Below are positions 47,481 through 59,205 of a stretch of DNA of 64,000 nucleotides, piece after piece. The notes under the pieces are model-generated. The model was not told the DNA's origin. It saw nothing but the letters and a program-made list of their open reading frames with translations, and did not search any database. Made by a program: the position numbers and the translations under genes. The DNA comes from Ceratotherium simum simum (Eukaryota > Chordata > Mammalia > Perissodactyla > Rhinocerotidae): assembly GCF_000283155.1 (NCBI RefSeq), contig NW_004454170.1:18512212-18576211 (forward strand). The letters are read 5' to 3'. Every line of letters starts with the position of its first letter. Positions within the stretch are counted from its first letter, which is position 1.

Positions 47481-47727
47481 TTTTTTTTGCTGAGGAAGGT
47501 TTGCCCTGAGCTAACTTCCGTTGCCAATCCTCGTCTTTTTTTTGCTTGAGGAAGATTAGCCCTGAGCTAACATCTGTGCCAGTCTTCCTCTATTTTGTGT
47601 GTGGGTCGCTGCCATAGCATGGCTGATGAGTGGAGTAGGTCCGTACCCAGGATCCAAACTCGTGAACTCAGGCCGCCGAAGCAGAGCGTGCAGAGCTTTA
47701 ACCACTTGGCCAAGGGGCTGGGCCTTG
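47481..47727 (-). mobile_element. ERE SINE, long-tail type
   Basis: Antisense with two tail modules and a head ending GGCCCAGCCCC-like sequence. A perfect 15-bp target duplication, AATTCAACAATTTTT, lies at 47466-47480 and 47728-47742. Confidence 0.92.
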
Positions 47728-48804
47728 AATTCAACAATTTTTAGTGTGTTTTTGTAATAATTAAATTATTTCATGGGTACATATTTATTACCAGTATGAA
47801 AGAATTTTGTTCCATCAATCATAGAATCTTAAAATGTCAGAGTTGTAAGGAAACTTAAAGATTATATATTATGACATATAAAAGTTGTATCTTAATTATG
47901 AATATAAGGGGGGAGAGATAACCAACTTAGGCTGTCTTTAATGATATGACTGCCTTTTGGAAGTCACTGAAACATTTCCTGATGTTTTTGATGTGTATGA
48001 GTATTCATTCTCAGAAAGGTTCCATTTTATTGATGTCTTTTATAAAACATCAAGTTTACATACAAATATATGTTATAAAGGCCCTAAGGACTTAAAATCT
48101 TAAGTTCAGTGGTCAAAACAGATGCCCCTCTGAACTGAACTCGGCCTGAACACATATAGCACAATGTTTAAAAAATAAAACAGGACTTGAATTTAAATGG
48201 CTTTAGGTGATTACTTACTCTTCAGGTCTAGTCACTGTGGTCTCAGTTCTTCCCTGTTGATTTATACCTGATTGTTTCTGATACCTGGCCTATGTAGGCA
48301 TTTGAGTTTATGACTTCTGATACATGACAGAATTTATGATTTCTTACCTTCAGTACCTTAATTACTAAATAAAATTTGATTAACTATGCCTCTACAAATG
48401 TTTGCAGAGTCTGCGTGGTTAGATAGTTCTTCCTGATGGAAATCCAAGCAGGCATTAAGGATGCTTTTTAAAAATATCTAAATCTCACCTGTTGAACTTA
48501 AACTTGAGTGAATTAAGCAGAATCAAAGGTACTTTCAAATCAAGATCATTCTTTAATATATTGTTCTAAAAATACTTTAACATCATAATCTAGTTGTAAA
48601 GAGGATTTTTTGTTTCATTTACATTTTAATTTTGAGTTTAAATGCTCTGAGCTGGTCCCCTTTGACTCATAGCTTATTTTCCTCTTGCTTTTTACTGGTA
48701 TGGGGCAGGTCATAACCTCAATCTCAAGAGATTTGGTATTCAGTTCATTATCTTTTAGGTTAAAGACTCATTTTCTTTGATATTTGTTTCTAGAAACAAC
48801 GAAA

Positions 48805-49045
48805 TAATAACAACACTCGTGCTGAATGTGTAAGCTCTTTACATGTTTTATCCTTTGAAATCTTCACAGGAATCTTAAGAATTAGAAACTATTATTGGCT
48901 GCATTTTAAAAATGAGAAAATTGAGGCACAGAGGGGTTTAGTACCTTGCCTAGGATTCGGCAGCTAATAAATGATGGTGCTGGGATTGGGACCTAGGCTT
49001 ATATGAGTCCAGAGCCCCACTCTAATCACTCTGCCATCTGTTCTA
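48805..49045 (+). mobile_element. MIR SINE
   Basis: GTAAGCTCTTTACATGTTTT, AAATTGAGGCACAGAGGGGT, CTTGCCTAGGATTCGGCAGC and CCAGAGCCCCACTCTAATCA follow the MIR consensus in sense. It is close to full length. Confidence 0.85.
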
Positions 49046-49324
49046 TAGGTGACATTTTATATATCTATCCATAGTCCATATTTAAACTTATATGTATGTA
49101 CATGTATGAAAAATTCAAGTAAAGGTGATTACTTTTTTAGTCAAACCTTGAAGTATAAAATGAGCAATGCTTTAAAATGCAACCCTTTGACTATATTTTC
49201 TGTTATGTTTCATCTTATCTCAAGAATGTGTTGTTGAATGTCTAATATAATCAAGGCAATTCTTTTGCCTTTACTTATTTGTGTTTTTTGGATTGGGAGA
49301 AGGGTGAGTTTTTATTTTGGTATA

Positions 49325-49590
49325 ATTTTTTTTTTTTTGACAAATAAAAATTGTATATAGGTGTACAATGTGATGTTTTGATGTTTGATATATGTATACA
49401 TTGTGATGTGATTATCACAATCAGACTAATTAACACATCTGTCACCTCCCATAGTTACCATGTTTTTTTTTCCTGTGGTGGGAACACCTGGGATCTATTC
49501 TCTTAGCAAATTTCAGGTATACAATGCATTATTATTAACTAATGTATTAATAACTAATAAAAATAGATTATTATTAACTAATGTACACTT
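49325..49590 (-). mobile_element. L1 3' end, antisense
   Basis: Starts with poly(T) and continues TATAGGTGTACAATGTGATG, ATTAACACATCTGTCACCTC, GTTACCATG and CTTAGCAAATTTCAGGTATA, an antisense L1 3' UTR truncated after about 265 bp. Confidence 0.75.
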
Positions 49591-49916
49591 AATGTAATTT
49601 TTTTAAGTTTCAAAAATAGTACAAGGAACTTCTGGATGACCTTTCTCTAGATACACCAGTTGTTTACATTTGCTTTAGCATTCTCTCTCTACACACGTAG
49701 ACATATAAAAATAAATTTTTTCTGAGCTATTTTAGATAAGTTGGAGACATGTTCCTTTACCACTAAATACTTCAGTATTTCCTAAGAACCAAGGACTTTC
49801 TCTTATATAACTACACCATGATTATCAGAATTGGGCTTTTTTTTTTGGTGTCATGAATTCTTTTGAAATTTTTTTTTTTTGTTAGAATCCCTGGGCTCAG
49901 AGTCCCTGCAGGGCAT

Positions 49917-50060
49917 TTTATATGTGTGTGTGTGTATATATATTTTATATATATATATATATATATACACATATATATATATATATATATATATAAATTG
50001 TATTTTTAAATACATATTAAAATATATTATTTATATATATAAAATAAAAATTATATATAT
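49917..50060 (+). repeat. (TG)n/(TA)n microsatellite
   Basis: TG-repeat followed by long alternating TA runs with small interruptions, then further TA-rich sequence to about 50060. Confidence 0.95.
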
Positions 50061-50735
50061 TTAAGGTGTACAACATGATGATTTGATATACATATACATA
50101 GTGAAATGATTACTACAGTCATGCTCATTAATGTGTCATCTCCTCACATAGTTACCACTTTTTTTGTGATGAGAGCATCTGATATTTACTCTTAGCATAT
50201 TTCCAGTATTCAATACAGTATTATTAATTGTAGTCATCATGCCTGTACCTTAGATGCCTAGACTTACTCATCCTACATAACTGCAACTTGGTACCCTTTG
50301 ACCAACGTCTCTGCGTCTCCCCCTACTCCCAGCCCCTGGTAAATGCCATTCTACTTTCTGTTTCTATGAGTTTGACTTTTTAATTTTTTTAGGTTCCACC
50401 TGTAAATGAGATCATATAAATGAGATCATATAATATTTGTCTTTCTCTGTTGCCTTATTTCACTTAGCATAATGTCCTCTAGGTTCATCCATGTTGTCGA
50501 AAATGGCAGGATTTCCTTCATTCTCATGGCTGAATAGTATTCTGTGGTATATATATATACCACATCTTATATATCCATTCATCCATAGGTGGACACTTAG
50601 GTTGTTTCCATATGTTGGCTATTGTGAATAATGCTGCAGTGAACATGAGAGTGCAGCTATCTCTTCGAGATTCTGATTTCATTTCCTTTAGATACATACC
50701 CAGAAGTGGAATTGCTGGATCATATGGGAGTTCTA

Positions 50736-50980
50736 CTTTTTTTTTGGTGAGGAAGATTAGCCCTGAGCTAACATCTGTTGCCAATCCTCCTCTTTTTGCT
50801 GAGGAAGATTGGCCCTGGGCTAACATCTATCTCCATCTTCCTGTACTTTATATGTGGGGTGCCTGCCACAGCATGGCTTGATAAGTGGTGCTTAGGTCTG
50901 CATCCGGCATCTGAACCTGTGAACCCTGGGCCACTGACGCGGAGTGCATGAACTTAACTACTACACCACCAGGCCAACTC
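50736..50980 (-). mobile_element. ERE SINE, long-tail type
   Basis: Antisense, two tail modules, inserted in the antisense L1. Flanks TGGGAGTTCTA (50725-50735) and TGGGAGCTGTA (50981-50991) match at 9 of 11 positions. Confidence 0.9.
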
Positions 50981-51092
50981 TGGGAGCTGTAATATTTTGA
51001 GGAACCTCCATACTGTTTCCCATTATGGCTGTACCAATTTACGTTCTGCCAACAGTGTACAACAGTTCTCTTTTCTCAAAATCAGGCGTATT

Positions 51093-51384
51093 GGGCCGGC
51101 CCGTGGCTTAGCGGTTAAGTACGCGAGCTCTGCTACTGGCGGCCCAGGTTCGGATCCCGGGCGCACACTGACGCACCGCTTCTCTGGCCATGCTGAGGCC
51201 GTGTCCCACATACGGCAGCTAGAAGGATGTGCAGCTATGACGTACAACTATCTACTCGGGCCTTGGGGGGGGGGGGAAGGAGGAGGATTGGAATAGATGT
51301 TAGCTTAGAGCTGGTCTTCCTCAGCAAAAGAGGAAGGTTAGCATGGATGTTAGCTCAGGGCTGATCTTCCTCAAAAAAAAAAAA
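51093..51384 (+). mobile_element. ERE SINE, hybrid type, with G12 run
   Basis: GGGCCGGCCCGTGGCTTAG head, B box GGTTCGGATCC, CTAGAAGGATGTGCAGCTATG body, a G12 homopolymer at 51265-51276, two tail modules and poly(A). A perfect 10-bp target duplication, CAGGCGTATT, lies at 51083-51092 and 51385-51394. Confidence 0.92.
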
Positions 51385-53027
51385 CAGGCGTATTAACATT
51401 GACTCAATATTATTGTCAAATTCATAGTCCATATTCAAATTTATCATTTATCTAAAAAATGTCCTTCATAGTTATTTTTAAAATTCTGATCTGTCATCCA
51501 GTCCAGGATCATGAATTGCATTTAGATCTCATGTCTCTTTAGTTTCCTTTAATCTGGAACAGTTTCTCAGCCTTTCTTTTTCTTTCCTGACTGTGATATT
51601 TTTGAAGAATATAGGCCAATTATTTTGTAGAACGTCCTTCAATGTGGGTTTGTCTGATGTTTCCTTATAATTAGATTCAGATTATACATCTTGAGGAGGA
51701 ATACCACAGAATTGTATCCTTCTCAATGCATTATACCAGGAGATACATGATGTCTCTTTGTCCCAATATTGTTTAACTTTGATCACTTGCTTAAGGTGGT
51801 GTCTGCCAGATTTCTCTACTGTAAAGTTCCTGTTTTTCTCTTTGTAATTAATGAGTAATTTCTGGGGGCATACTTTGAGACTATGTAAATATCCTTTTCC
51901 TAATCAGATTTCACCCATGTTTTAACATCTATTATTGATTTTCTAACTCCATCATTTCTTCTGTATTTATTATTTGGTATTCCACTGTAAGGATAGGCTT
52001 ACCCTTCTTCCTCATTTGTTTATTTATTCATTGTCAAGAACTGGGAAAGGTCTAGGATTGTACCCTACTTGCAAGCTAATAAGTTAGCCTGTTACTGTTT
52101 CTTAGTTGCTGGCAGAGGTGCAAGACTTCTGGGTCTGAGCCAGAGGACTTTATTATTCATGGCATGGGAAACTGCATGAGCTTCATTTGATTTGCATTGG
52201 TTTCTCATGTCCCCCAAGTCCCATAGGGATGACGCAGGTGGGCCTAGATGGATTCCTGCATATGCAGTGGGTCATGCTATAGGGAAGGAGCATTGAGCTT
52301 TGGGGATTCACCATTTTTATAGCAGGTGGAAGCAAACCTGCTCTTTGTCAGGGGTTGGGAAGACATTACCTCATCCCTGAAGGTGGCTTATTGCACACAC
52401 AACCCTGAGAAATGGCCCAGGTAAGGAATGGTCAGAGCCTGGCATACTGAACAGAAATGCTTAAGCTCAGGGCCCATGGTTGATTGCTTCTCCCAGCATT
52501 TATGTATTTATATCCCTATATAGTCATGGGTTTCTATTTTATTCAATGGGTTATAATCCATTATACCATCATTATTTGTTTGGCCACTGGGAGCCCCTTT
52601 AAGGGAGTTCCTATGTCCTTATGACATGTTCTCATCATTCTTTGAGTATTTTCTTGCTTTCTGGCACAAGATGTTTCAGGCTGTATTAGTTTCTTAGGGT
52701 TGTCATAGCAAAGTACCACAAACTGGTACTTTGTAGTTTAAAACAACAGAAATTTATTCTCTTGCAGTTCTGGAGGATAGAAGTCTGAAATCAAGGTGTT
52801 AGCAGAGCCAAGCTCTCTCTGAAGGCTCTAGGGAAGAATCCTTTCTTGCCTCCAGCAGCTTCTGGTGGCCTCAGGTGTTCCTTAACTTGTGACGGCATAA
52901 CTCCAGTCTCTGTCTCTGTCTTCACATGGCCTTCTTCCCTGTGTCTCTGTATCCAAATCTCCTTCTCCTTTCTCTTACATAGACACTGGTCATTGGATTT
53001 AGGGCCCACCTTAAAGCTCATCTTAAC

Positions 53028-54680
53028 ATTTTCCCCCCAGCTTTATTGAGATGTAACTGACATATAGCATTGTATAAGTTTAAGGTGTACAACCTGTTGA
53101 TTTAATTTGATTCTTTTATATATTGCAAAATGATTACCAGCATTAGTTAACACCTTCATCACCTCACGTAATTACCATTTCTTTTTTGTGGTGAGAACAT
53201 TTAAGATCTACTCTCTTAGCAACTTTCAAGTATGTAATACTGTATTATTAGCTATAACCACCATGTATACATTAGATCCCCAGAACTTATTGTCTTATAA
53301 CTGGAAGTTTGTATACTTTGACTGTTTTCCTACCCACACGCTGCCCTGCCCCTCAAGCCCCTGGTAAACACCATTCTACTCTCTGTGAGTTTGGCTTTTT
53401 AAATTTTATTTATTTATTTTTTTCCCCCAAAGCCCCAGTAGATAGTTGTATGTCATAGTTGCAAGTCCTTCTAGTTGCTGTATGTGGGATGCGGCCTCAG
53501 CATGGCCAGAGAACCGGTGTGGCGGTACGCACCCGGGATCCGAACCTGGGCTGCCAGCAGCGGAGCGCACGCACTTACCTGCTAAGCCATGGGGCCGGCC
53601 CCGAGTTTTGCTTTTTTAGATTCCACATGTAAGTGATATATAGTATTTGTTTTTCTCTGTCTGACTTATTTTACTTAGCACAATGCCCTCAAGGTCCATT
53701 CATGTTGTTGCAAATGGCAGGATTTCCTTCTTTCTCATGGCTGAATAATATTCCATTGTATATGTATACCACATCTTCTTTATCCATTTATTTGTTGACA
53801 GACTCTTAGGTTGTTTCCATGTCTTGGCTATTGTGAATAATGCTGCAATGAACATAGGAGTGTAGATATCTCTTCAAGATCCTGTTTTCATTTCCTTTGG
53901 ATATAAACTGAGAAGTGGGATTGCTGGATCATATGGGAGTTCTATTTTTAGTTTTTGAGGAACCTCCATACTGTTTTCCATAGTGACTGTACCCATATAC
54001 ATTCCCACCAACAGTGTACCGGGTTCCCTTTTCTTTTGTCTTTTTGATAATAGCAGTTTGAACAAGCGTGAGGTGATATCTCATTGTGATTCTGCTCTAC
54101 ATTTCCTGATTAGTGATGTTGAGCACCTTTTCGTGTACCTGTTGGCTGTTTGTTTGTCTTCTTTGGAAAAATGTCTATTCAGTTCCTCTGCCCATTTTTT
54201 TAATCAAATTGCTTTTTTTTGCTATTGAGTTGTATGAGTTCTTTATATATTTCAGATATTAACCCTTTATCAGAAATATGATCTGCAGATATTTTCTCCT
54301 ATTCTGTAGGTTGCTTTTCCATTTTGTTGAATGTTGTTTTTTGCTGTGTGGAAACTTTTGAGTTTGATATAGTCCCACTTATTAATTTTTGCTTTTGTTG
54401 CAAAGCACAGCATGCTTTGGTGTCAAATTAAAAAAAATCATTGCCAAGACCAATGTCAAGGAGTTTTTTCCCTATGTTTTCTTCTAGTTTTACAATTTCA
54501 GGTCTTGTGTTTCAATCCTTAGTCCATTTCAAGTTAATTTTTGTAAATAGTATAAGAGGGATCCAATTTCATCCTTCTGCATGTGGTTATCCAGCTTTCC
54601 CAACACCATTTATTCAAGAGACTATCCTTTCCCCATTGAGTATTTTGGGCTCCCTTGTCAAATATTAGTTGACCATGTAC
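53028..54680 (-). mobile_element. L1 LINE 3' portion, antisense, inside the MLT1 LTR
   Basis: Antisense 3' UTR (CAGCTTTATTGAGATGTAAC, AAGGTGTACAACCTGTTGAT) and the ORF2 C-terminal third (TGGCTGAATAATATTCCATT, GGCTATTGTGAATAATGCTG, CAAGCGTGAGGTGATATCTC, CCCAACACCATTTATTCAAG). Flanks CTCATCTTAAC (53017-53027) and CTCATCTTATC (54681-54691) form an 11-bp duplication with one mismatch. Frames are broken. Confidence 0.88.
53401..53602 (-). mobile_element. ERE SINE, short type, inside the L1
   Basis: Antisense short-type ERE whose head ends GGGGCCGGCCCC. Flanks GAGTTTGGCTTTTT (53387-53400) and GAGTTTTGCTTTTT (53603-53616) match at 13 of 14 positions. Confidence 0.93.
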
Positions 54681-55121
54681 CTCATCTTATCTTGATTACT
54701 TCTGCAAAGGCACTATTTCCAAATAAGGTCTCAACCTTGGCACCTGAGATTAGCACTTAGACATATCTTTCAGGGAAATGCAATTCAACCCACTACACAG
54801 TCTCATTTTCTACTTTCCCTGCCCTAGCCCTGGAATTGGCCATTTGCCTCTGGTTTCTTTTAGTAGAGAACGGTATTTAGAAACCAGGCATTATCTGGGT
54901 GCATATCTGGGTATTGGATATGCTCATTGCTACTGGGGTGTCGTTGCTTCTAGGCCCTCTCAGCAGACAGACCTAAATAATACATGCACTCAAATGTACA
55001 TACATTTAGATAACACATACACACCCACATAGACGTATATCTGTACGTATAGACAATACACATGTATGTATACTTTTAAGTACATAAACACAGATATATA
55101 TATTCCTTGTAGACACAGATA

Positions 55122-55917
55122 TGGGGAGGAAGACAATTCCTCTACCCTCTAGGTCCTTGTGGCTGGTCTAAGAATTAAATTAACATGAGACAGAATAACA
55201 GGAGAACATCAAACAAAGTCTAAAAACATGTATACGTGGGAGAAACGCCGGAAAGCTGGGTAGCTTGCCAGAATGGCCAAAGCCACCACCTTAAATACCA
55301 TGTTCAGCTGAAGACAAAGGACGACGTTGGGGGTCATGGTCTGGGTCTTCAAAGGGGAAGAAGGCAATTCACATGGAGACGGGAATGCAAGTGTTAAACA
55401 AGTGTTTGCTGAGCCATCTGTAAGCAATGTGACTGGAGAGACCGAACTTTGTTAAAAATGGTCTTGTTGGTGCCTTTCTGTCTCACCTATTTTACATTAT
55501 ACTGTAGTTATCTTATGGTATTAGCTCCTTCCTGGAACAGGCTTTCTATCTTAAATACTTTTAGGCACTCAAGGGGAAGGTCTAAGTTTCTTTCAGTCTT
55601 TTGTTCTTAAAAATAATCAAACGAAGGGGCCGGCCAGTGGCGTAGTGGTTAGGTTTGTGTGCTCCACTTTGGTGGCCCGGGGTTCATGGGTTTGGATCCC
55701 TGGTGCGGACCTCCACACCACTCATCGAGCCATGCTGTGGCGGCGTCCCACATACAAAATAGAGGACGATGGCACAGATGTTAGCTCAGGGCCAATCTTC
55801 CTCAAGGAAAAAAGAGGAAGATCGGTAACAGATGTTAGCTCATGGCCAATCTTCCTCACCAAAAAAAATAAATCAAGCTCAAGAGACACATTTGGGATGG
55901 CAAGTTCTGATTCCCCA
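55122..55917. mobile_element. Probable solo LTR, family not recognised, split by an ERE
   Basis: Bounded by TGGGGA and TCCCCA, i.e. TG...CA with a 6-bp inverted terminal repeat, interrupting the old L1-type repeat. Without the ERE it is about 550 bp, a normal LTR length. No coding sequence is seen. The target duplication is unclear (CAGATA-like on the left, CAGACG-like after the right end). Orientation is not determined. Confidence 0.45.
55626..55868 (+). mobile_element. ERE SINE, long-tail type
   Basis: GGGGCCGGCCAGTGGCGTAG head, GGTTCATGGGTTTGGATCC box region, AGCCATGCTGTGGCGGCGTC, two tail modules and A-rich end. The target duplication is not clear. Confidence 0.9.
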
Positions 55918-56264
55918 CACAGACGTATGTATATGTATATATACACACAACTACATAACCATCTGTCACATATGTATCCGTATCTGTATTTATATATTTA
56001 TCTAATTTTATGTTAAAAACCGCAAGCTCATATTGATACCTCTAATTCCAACCCAACACTACAGGGTACATTTTAGTCTTCCCTCTTTCCATATTTGTAA
56101 CTTCTTTCTCTAACAGAACCCTGGCTCCCAGTATTCTCATTATGTTTACTCATTTGCTCAAGCCTAGAATACACAGAAAGTTTCAGAATTGCTAACCTAT
56201 ACTGCTGTGAAAAGCAAGTGTACTAACTGAAGTTCACTATTTGTTTACAGGGTTTTTTGTTGTT

Positions 56265-56360
56265 TTTTTTTTTTTTAAGGTAAAATTTATATACAGTGAA
56301 ATGTGCAAATCTTAAGTGTATAATTTGATGTTTTAACCAATATTCAAGGCAGTTTTGTAA
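56265..56360 (-). mobile_element. L1 3' UTR scrap, antisense
   Basis: Poly(T) then AAGGTAAAATTTATATACAG, TGAAATGTGCAAATCTTAAG and TGTATAATTTGATG, an antisense L1 3' end truncated after about 90 bp. Confidence 0.65.
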
Positions 56361-57039
56361 AAAAAAATTGGTGAAATTGGAAAATAATTGCATCCCAGTC
56401 ACCTTGTTTTTTCAGACTGCTACCTAATTGACTCTGGTCAGTTGGGAGATTAAGATTCTTTTTAATGTATATGCCCTGAACCATGAATTAACTCTCCTCT
56501 TAAGTGGCTGCTTTGCTTCTAAATAGATAACATTGACATTATAAAGTAGGACCACCAAACTGTAAGTGCTGTAGCAATTTTAATGTATTTTTCACTCTGG
56601 CCAAAAAGATGTATTTTTATAGCCTGATATATATTAACAGTTCCAGAAGAGGACATTTTCCAAATTAAAGAATTAGATGTTTCCCATAATTCCTAGCTAA
56701 TACTTGATATTTTCCATAGCTCTTTTGAGAAGATTCTTGTTTCAAGGTGCATAGTGTGATGACTATTTCTTTTGGGTCCTGTATAAAGGCTTTTGAGTAC
56801 TAATAGCAGAATGATTTAATTAGAGCTTATTTGGTATCTGATGATCCTATACGTTAGGAAAAAAAAGCACATGAATGATCTCTCTGTAGCTCTCACTTAT
56901 TAAAAGACTAATATCATGTATTTTAAATATATAATTAAAATTTTATCCTAATCTATAATAGATTATTGTTTCGTGTTGAACCAAATATAAAATGAGGCCT
57001 TTTGTCCTTTTTTCGGACATCTATTCAAGTGTTATTGAT

Positions 57040-57600
57040 ATTAGTCATTCATTCATTCAACTCATTAATTGTACACTTTCTTGTGTGCAAGTTATAGCTC
57101 TAGAGGTTGGGATACAGCAGTGAACAAAGGAGGACCATCCCTGTTCTTAGGGAGCTGGCAGTCTGGCAGGTGTAGGTAACAAAATAAATAAGTAAATATT
57201 ATAGGGTATTAGAGGGTGATTATTGCTATGGAGAGAAAGGGGGTAAAGATAGGGTGTACAGGAGATGGGGTTACAATTTGAAATAAGATAGTCAAGGAAG
57301 GCTCACTGAAAAGGTGACACTGAGCGTAAATTTGAAGGGTGAAAAAGTGAGTCATACGATTATGTGGGGAAGAGTGTTCTGTGTAGAGGGATCAGCCAGT
57401 GCAAGTCCCCAAGGCAGGATCATGCCTGGCATGCTCTAGAAACTGCAAAGAGGACCAAGTGGGTGTATGGGAATGGGGGGCAGAGAAGCAGGAAATGAGG
57501 TAGGGTGGGGCACATGGAATAGTCTAGTATAAGGGTTATGGCTTTTACTCTGAATGAGAAGGGAAATATACTCTTCGATTATAAACTTGTAAAAAGGTAT
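57040..57600. mobile_element. Old mammalian interspersed repeat, class unresolved
   Basis: Begins with ATTCATTCATTCAAC-like sequence, then GGGATACAGCAGTGAACAAA, CAGTGCAAGTCCCCAAGGCA and GGCTTTTACTCTGAATGAGA. I recognise this as a common mammalian repeat, but cannot assign its class with confidence. Confidence 0.55.
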
Positions 57601-58669
57601 AGATATTCTTTAAAGTTGTCCAATAAATAATATTTTAGTGAAAGTAATACAGGCATATGGAAATAAAAATGCAAACAGTATGGAAGAGTATAAAAATGAA
57701 ACTTGATGAAGTTCCTTGCTCCACAAATCATATACTCATTCAGTTCTATTTCCTAGAAGTATCTATCCACTTGTGACATTTCTGTAATTCTGCATTGCTA
57801 CCTCCGTAACACTAAACTCTAAATTCTTTCTTTAAAAAAGTGTTCTTTGTAAATTGAGCATTTATTTGTCTGACATATAGATGAAGGTTAATCTGGATGG
57901 TTCCTGCAGTTTCGTTTCTCTGCCGTCTGCCTCCATTTCTACTCACACCTAGTAAAAACCTCTTGTGACCACTAGAGGGAGCAAAGTTCATTATAAATAA
58001 GATAGGATTTTATTCTCAGGAATTTCTAGGGCTTTTTGTGTGTTTCAGTGGTATTGTTAATACCTTGGTTCTCACTGACCATCATCTAGTCTCTTGAGTT
58101 TTTTTTTTTTTTTTGGATTCCTTAGATCTTTAAAACTTTTATGTTTACTTGGAATCTTATTAGTAACTTTATTTCTCTTCACCTTACTGGTCTAATGACT
58201 CTTAAACTAGCATCCATTGTATTATATTTGTGTGTTGTCCATAAAGATAAATAGCATAGATGGGAGAACTGATACTCTACTCTCTTTTGTTCTGATAGCC
58301 AAATAAGTGGTTATCAAGCTGTCCAGTAGCCATCTAGCTTTTTTCAAAACTTGCCTATTATCTGTGGTTTTTATGCTTTCATCTACTTTTACCTATAAAA
58401 ATGTATTGATCATCAGAGTAGATAAATTCGTATATATAGTATACTTGCCTATAAAGGTAGTCGTCACTTTTGAAATTTATATTTAAAAAAATAATTAGGC
58501 AGATGTGTTTATTTGTGCCAAAACTTTATCTTCTTTGATTTTTTTCTCATCATTCATATTTAGTTTTTGTTGACTGTCAGGCGTTGGTATTGAATTTGGT
58601 TTCTTTTCTCTAGCTGCCTTATGTTAGAGAATCATTGTTTAAGTTACCTTTTCTCATGTATTAAGACTC

Positions 58670-58870
58670 TCGTCTCAGAGAGAATTGCATCTAACCTTTA
58701 TACTTGCTAGTACTACATCTAGCCTATAGGCTCCTCAAAGCCTAGGACCATGTTGGGTTCTTCCTTGCATCCCAATCATACTGCCTACAAGGTTTATCAC
58801 AGGGCAATGCCATAGAAGGTATCTACTGAGTAGTTCTTAGATTATTCTAATTTCCTCCTCAAATAACACT
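58670..58870 (+). mobile_element. L2-like 3' end scrap
   Basis: CTATAGGCTCCTCAAAGCCT and CTTGCATCCCAATCATACTG resemble the end of a sense L2; heavily eroded. Confidence 0.4.
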
Positions 58871-59205
58871 AATTCCTTTACATTTCTCTCCAAGGATGTA
58901 TTTCTAACCTTCTTCTGGCTCCTCTCTTGTTTCTTCAAGTTCCAGGGCATAACTTATGCTCAGTGTTAGGGGGGTTACTTTATTTAATTCAGCTAGCATT
59001 TGTAGAGCATGAGATATGCAGGATGCTATTTTAAGTCCTGAAAAAACTGCCTGGAAATTAATAGAAGACTCAGCATTTATGGTTAAGGACTATGTCACTG
59101 AAGAGATTAAATTATACACACATGGGGAGAGTGAAGTTTGAATTAAGATTTGAATGTGGTAAAGGCCACTTTTAGGCTGATAGGAGTATCATAAAGCACA
59201 AAGTC

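Larger units (their letters stand above)
49837..51075 (-). mobile_element. L1 LINE 3' portion, antisense, within the old repeat
   Basis: Poly(T) at the left edge, then a long AT-rich segment, an antisense 3' UTR (about 50060-50400) and the ORF2 C-terminal region (GAATAGTATTCTGTGGTATA, GGCTATTGTGAATAATGCTG, AAGTGGAATTGCTGGATCAT). Flanks TCAGAATTGGGC (49825-49836) and TCAAAATCAGGC (51076-51087) look like a diverged target duplication (9 of 12). It carries an ERE at 50736-50980. Confidence 0.8.
52682..54797 (-). mobile_element. MLT1-type LTR split by an L1
   Basis: Two LTR parts, 52682-53027 and 54681-54797, read antisense. Left landmarks are TGTATTAGTTTCTTAGGGTT and CAGAAATTTATTCTCTTGC; right landmarks are CACTATTTCCAAATAAGGTC and AATTCAACCCACTACA. 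Flanks CAGGC (52677-52681) and CAGTC (54798-54802) fit a 5-bp duplication with one change. There is no internal retroviral coding sequence. Confidence 0.85.
49592..56250. mobile_element. Old L1-type repeat broken into segments by later insertions
   Basis: Collinear pieces of one ancient interspersed repeat at about 49592-49836, 51385-52681, 54798-55121 and 55918-56250. Landmarks include TAAATACTTCAGTATTTCCT, CATGTCTCTTTAGTTTCCTT, AATCTGGAACAGTTTCTCAG, TGCTCATTGCTACTGGGGTG and CAAGCTCATATTGATACCTC. I associate this sequence with old L1 elements but cannot fix the subfamily or strand. The gaps are filled by an L1, an MLT1 LTR, a probable LTR and EREs, described separately. Confidence 0.65.
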
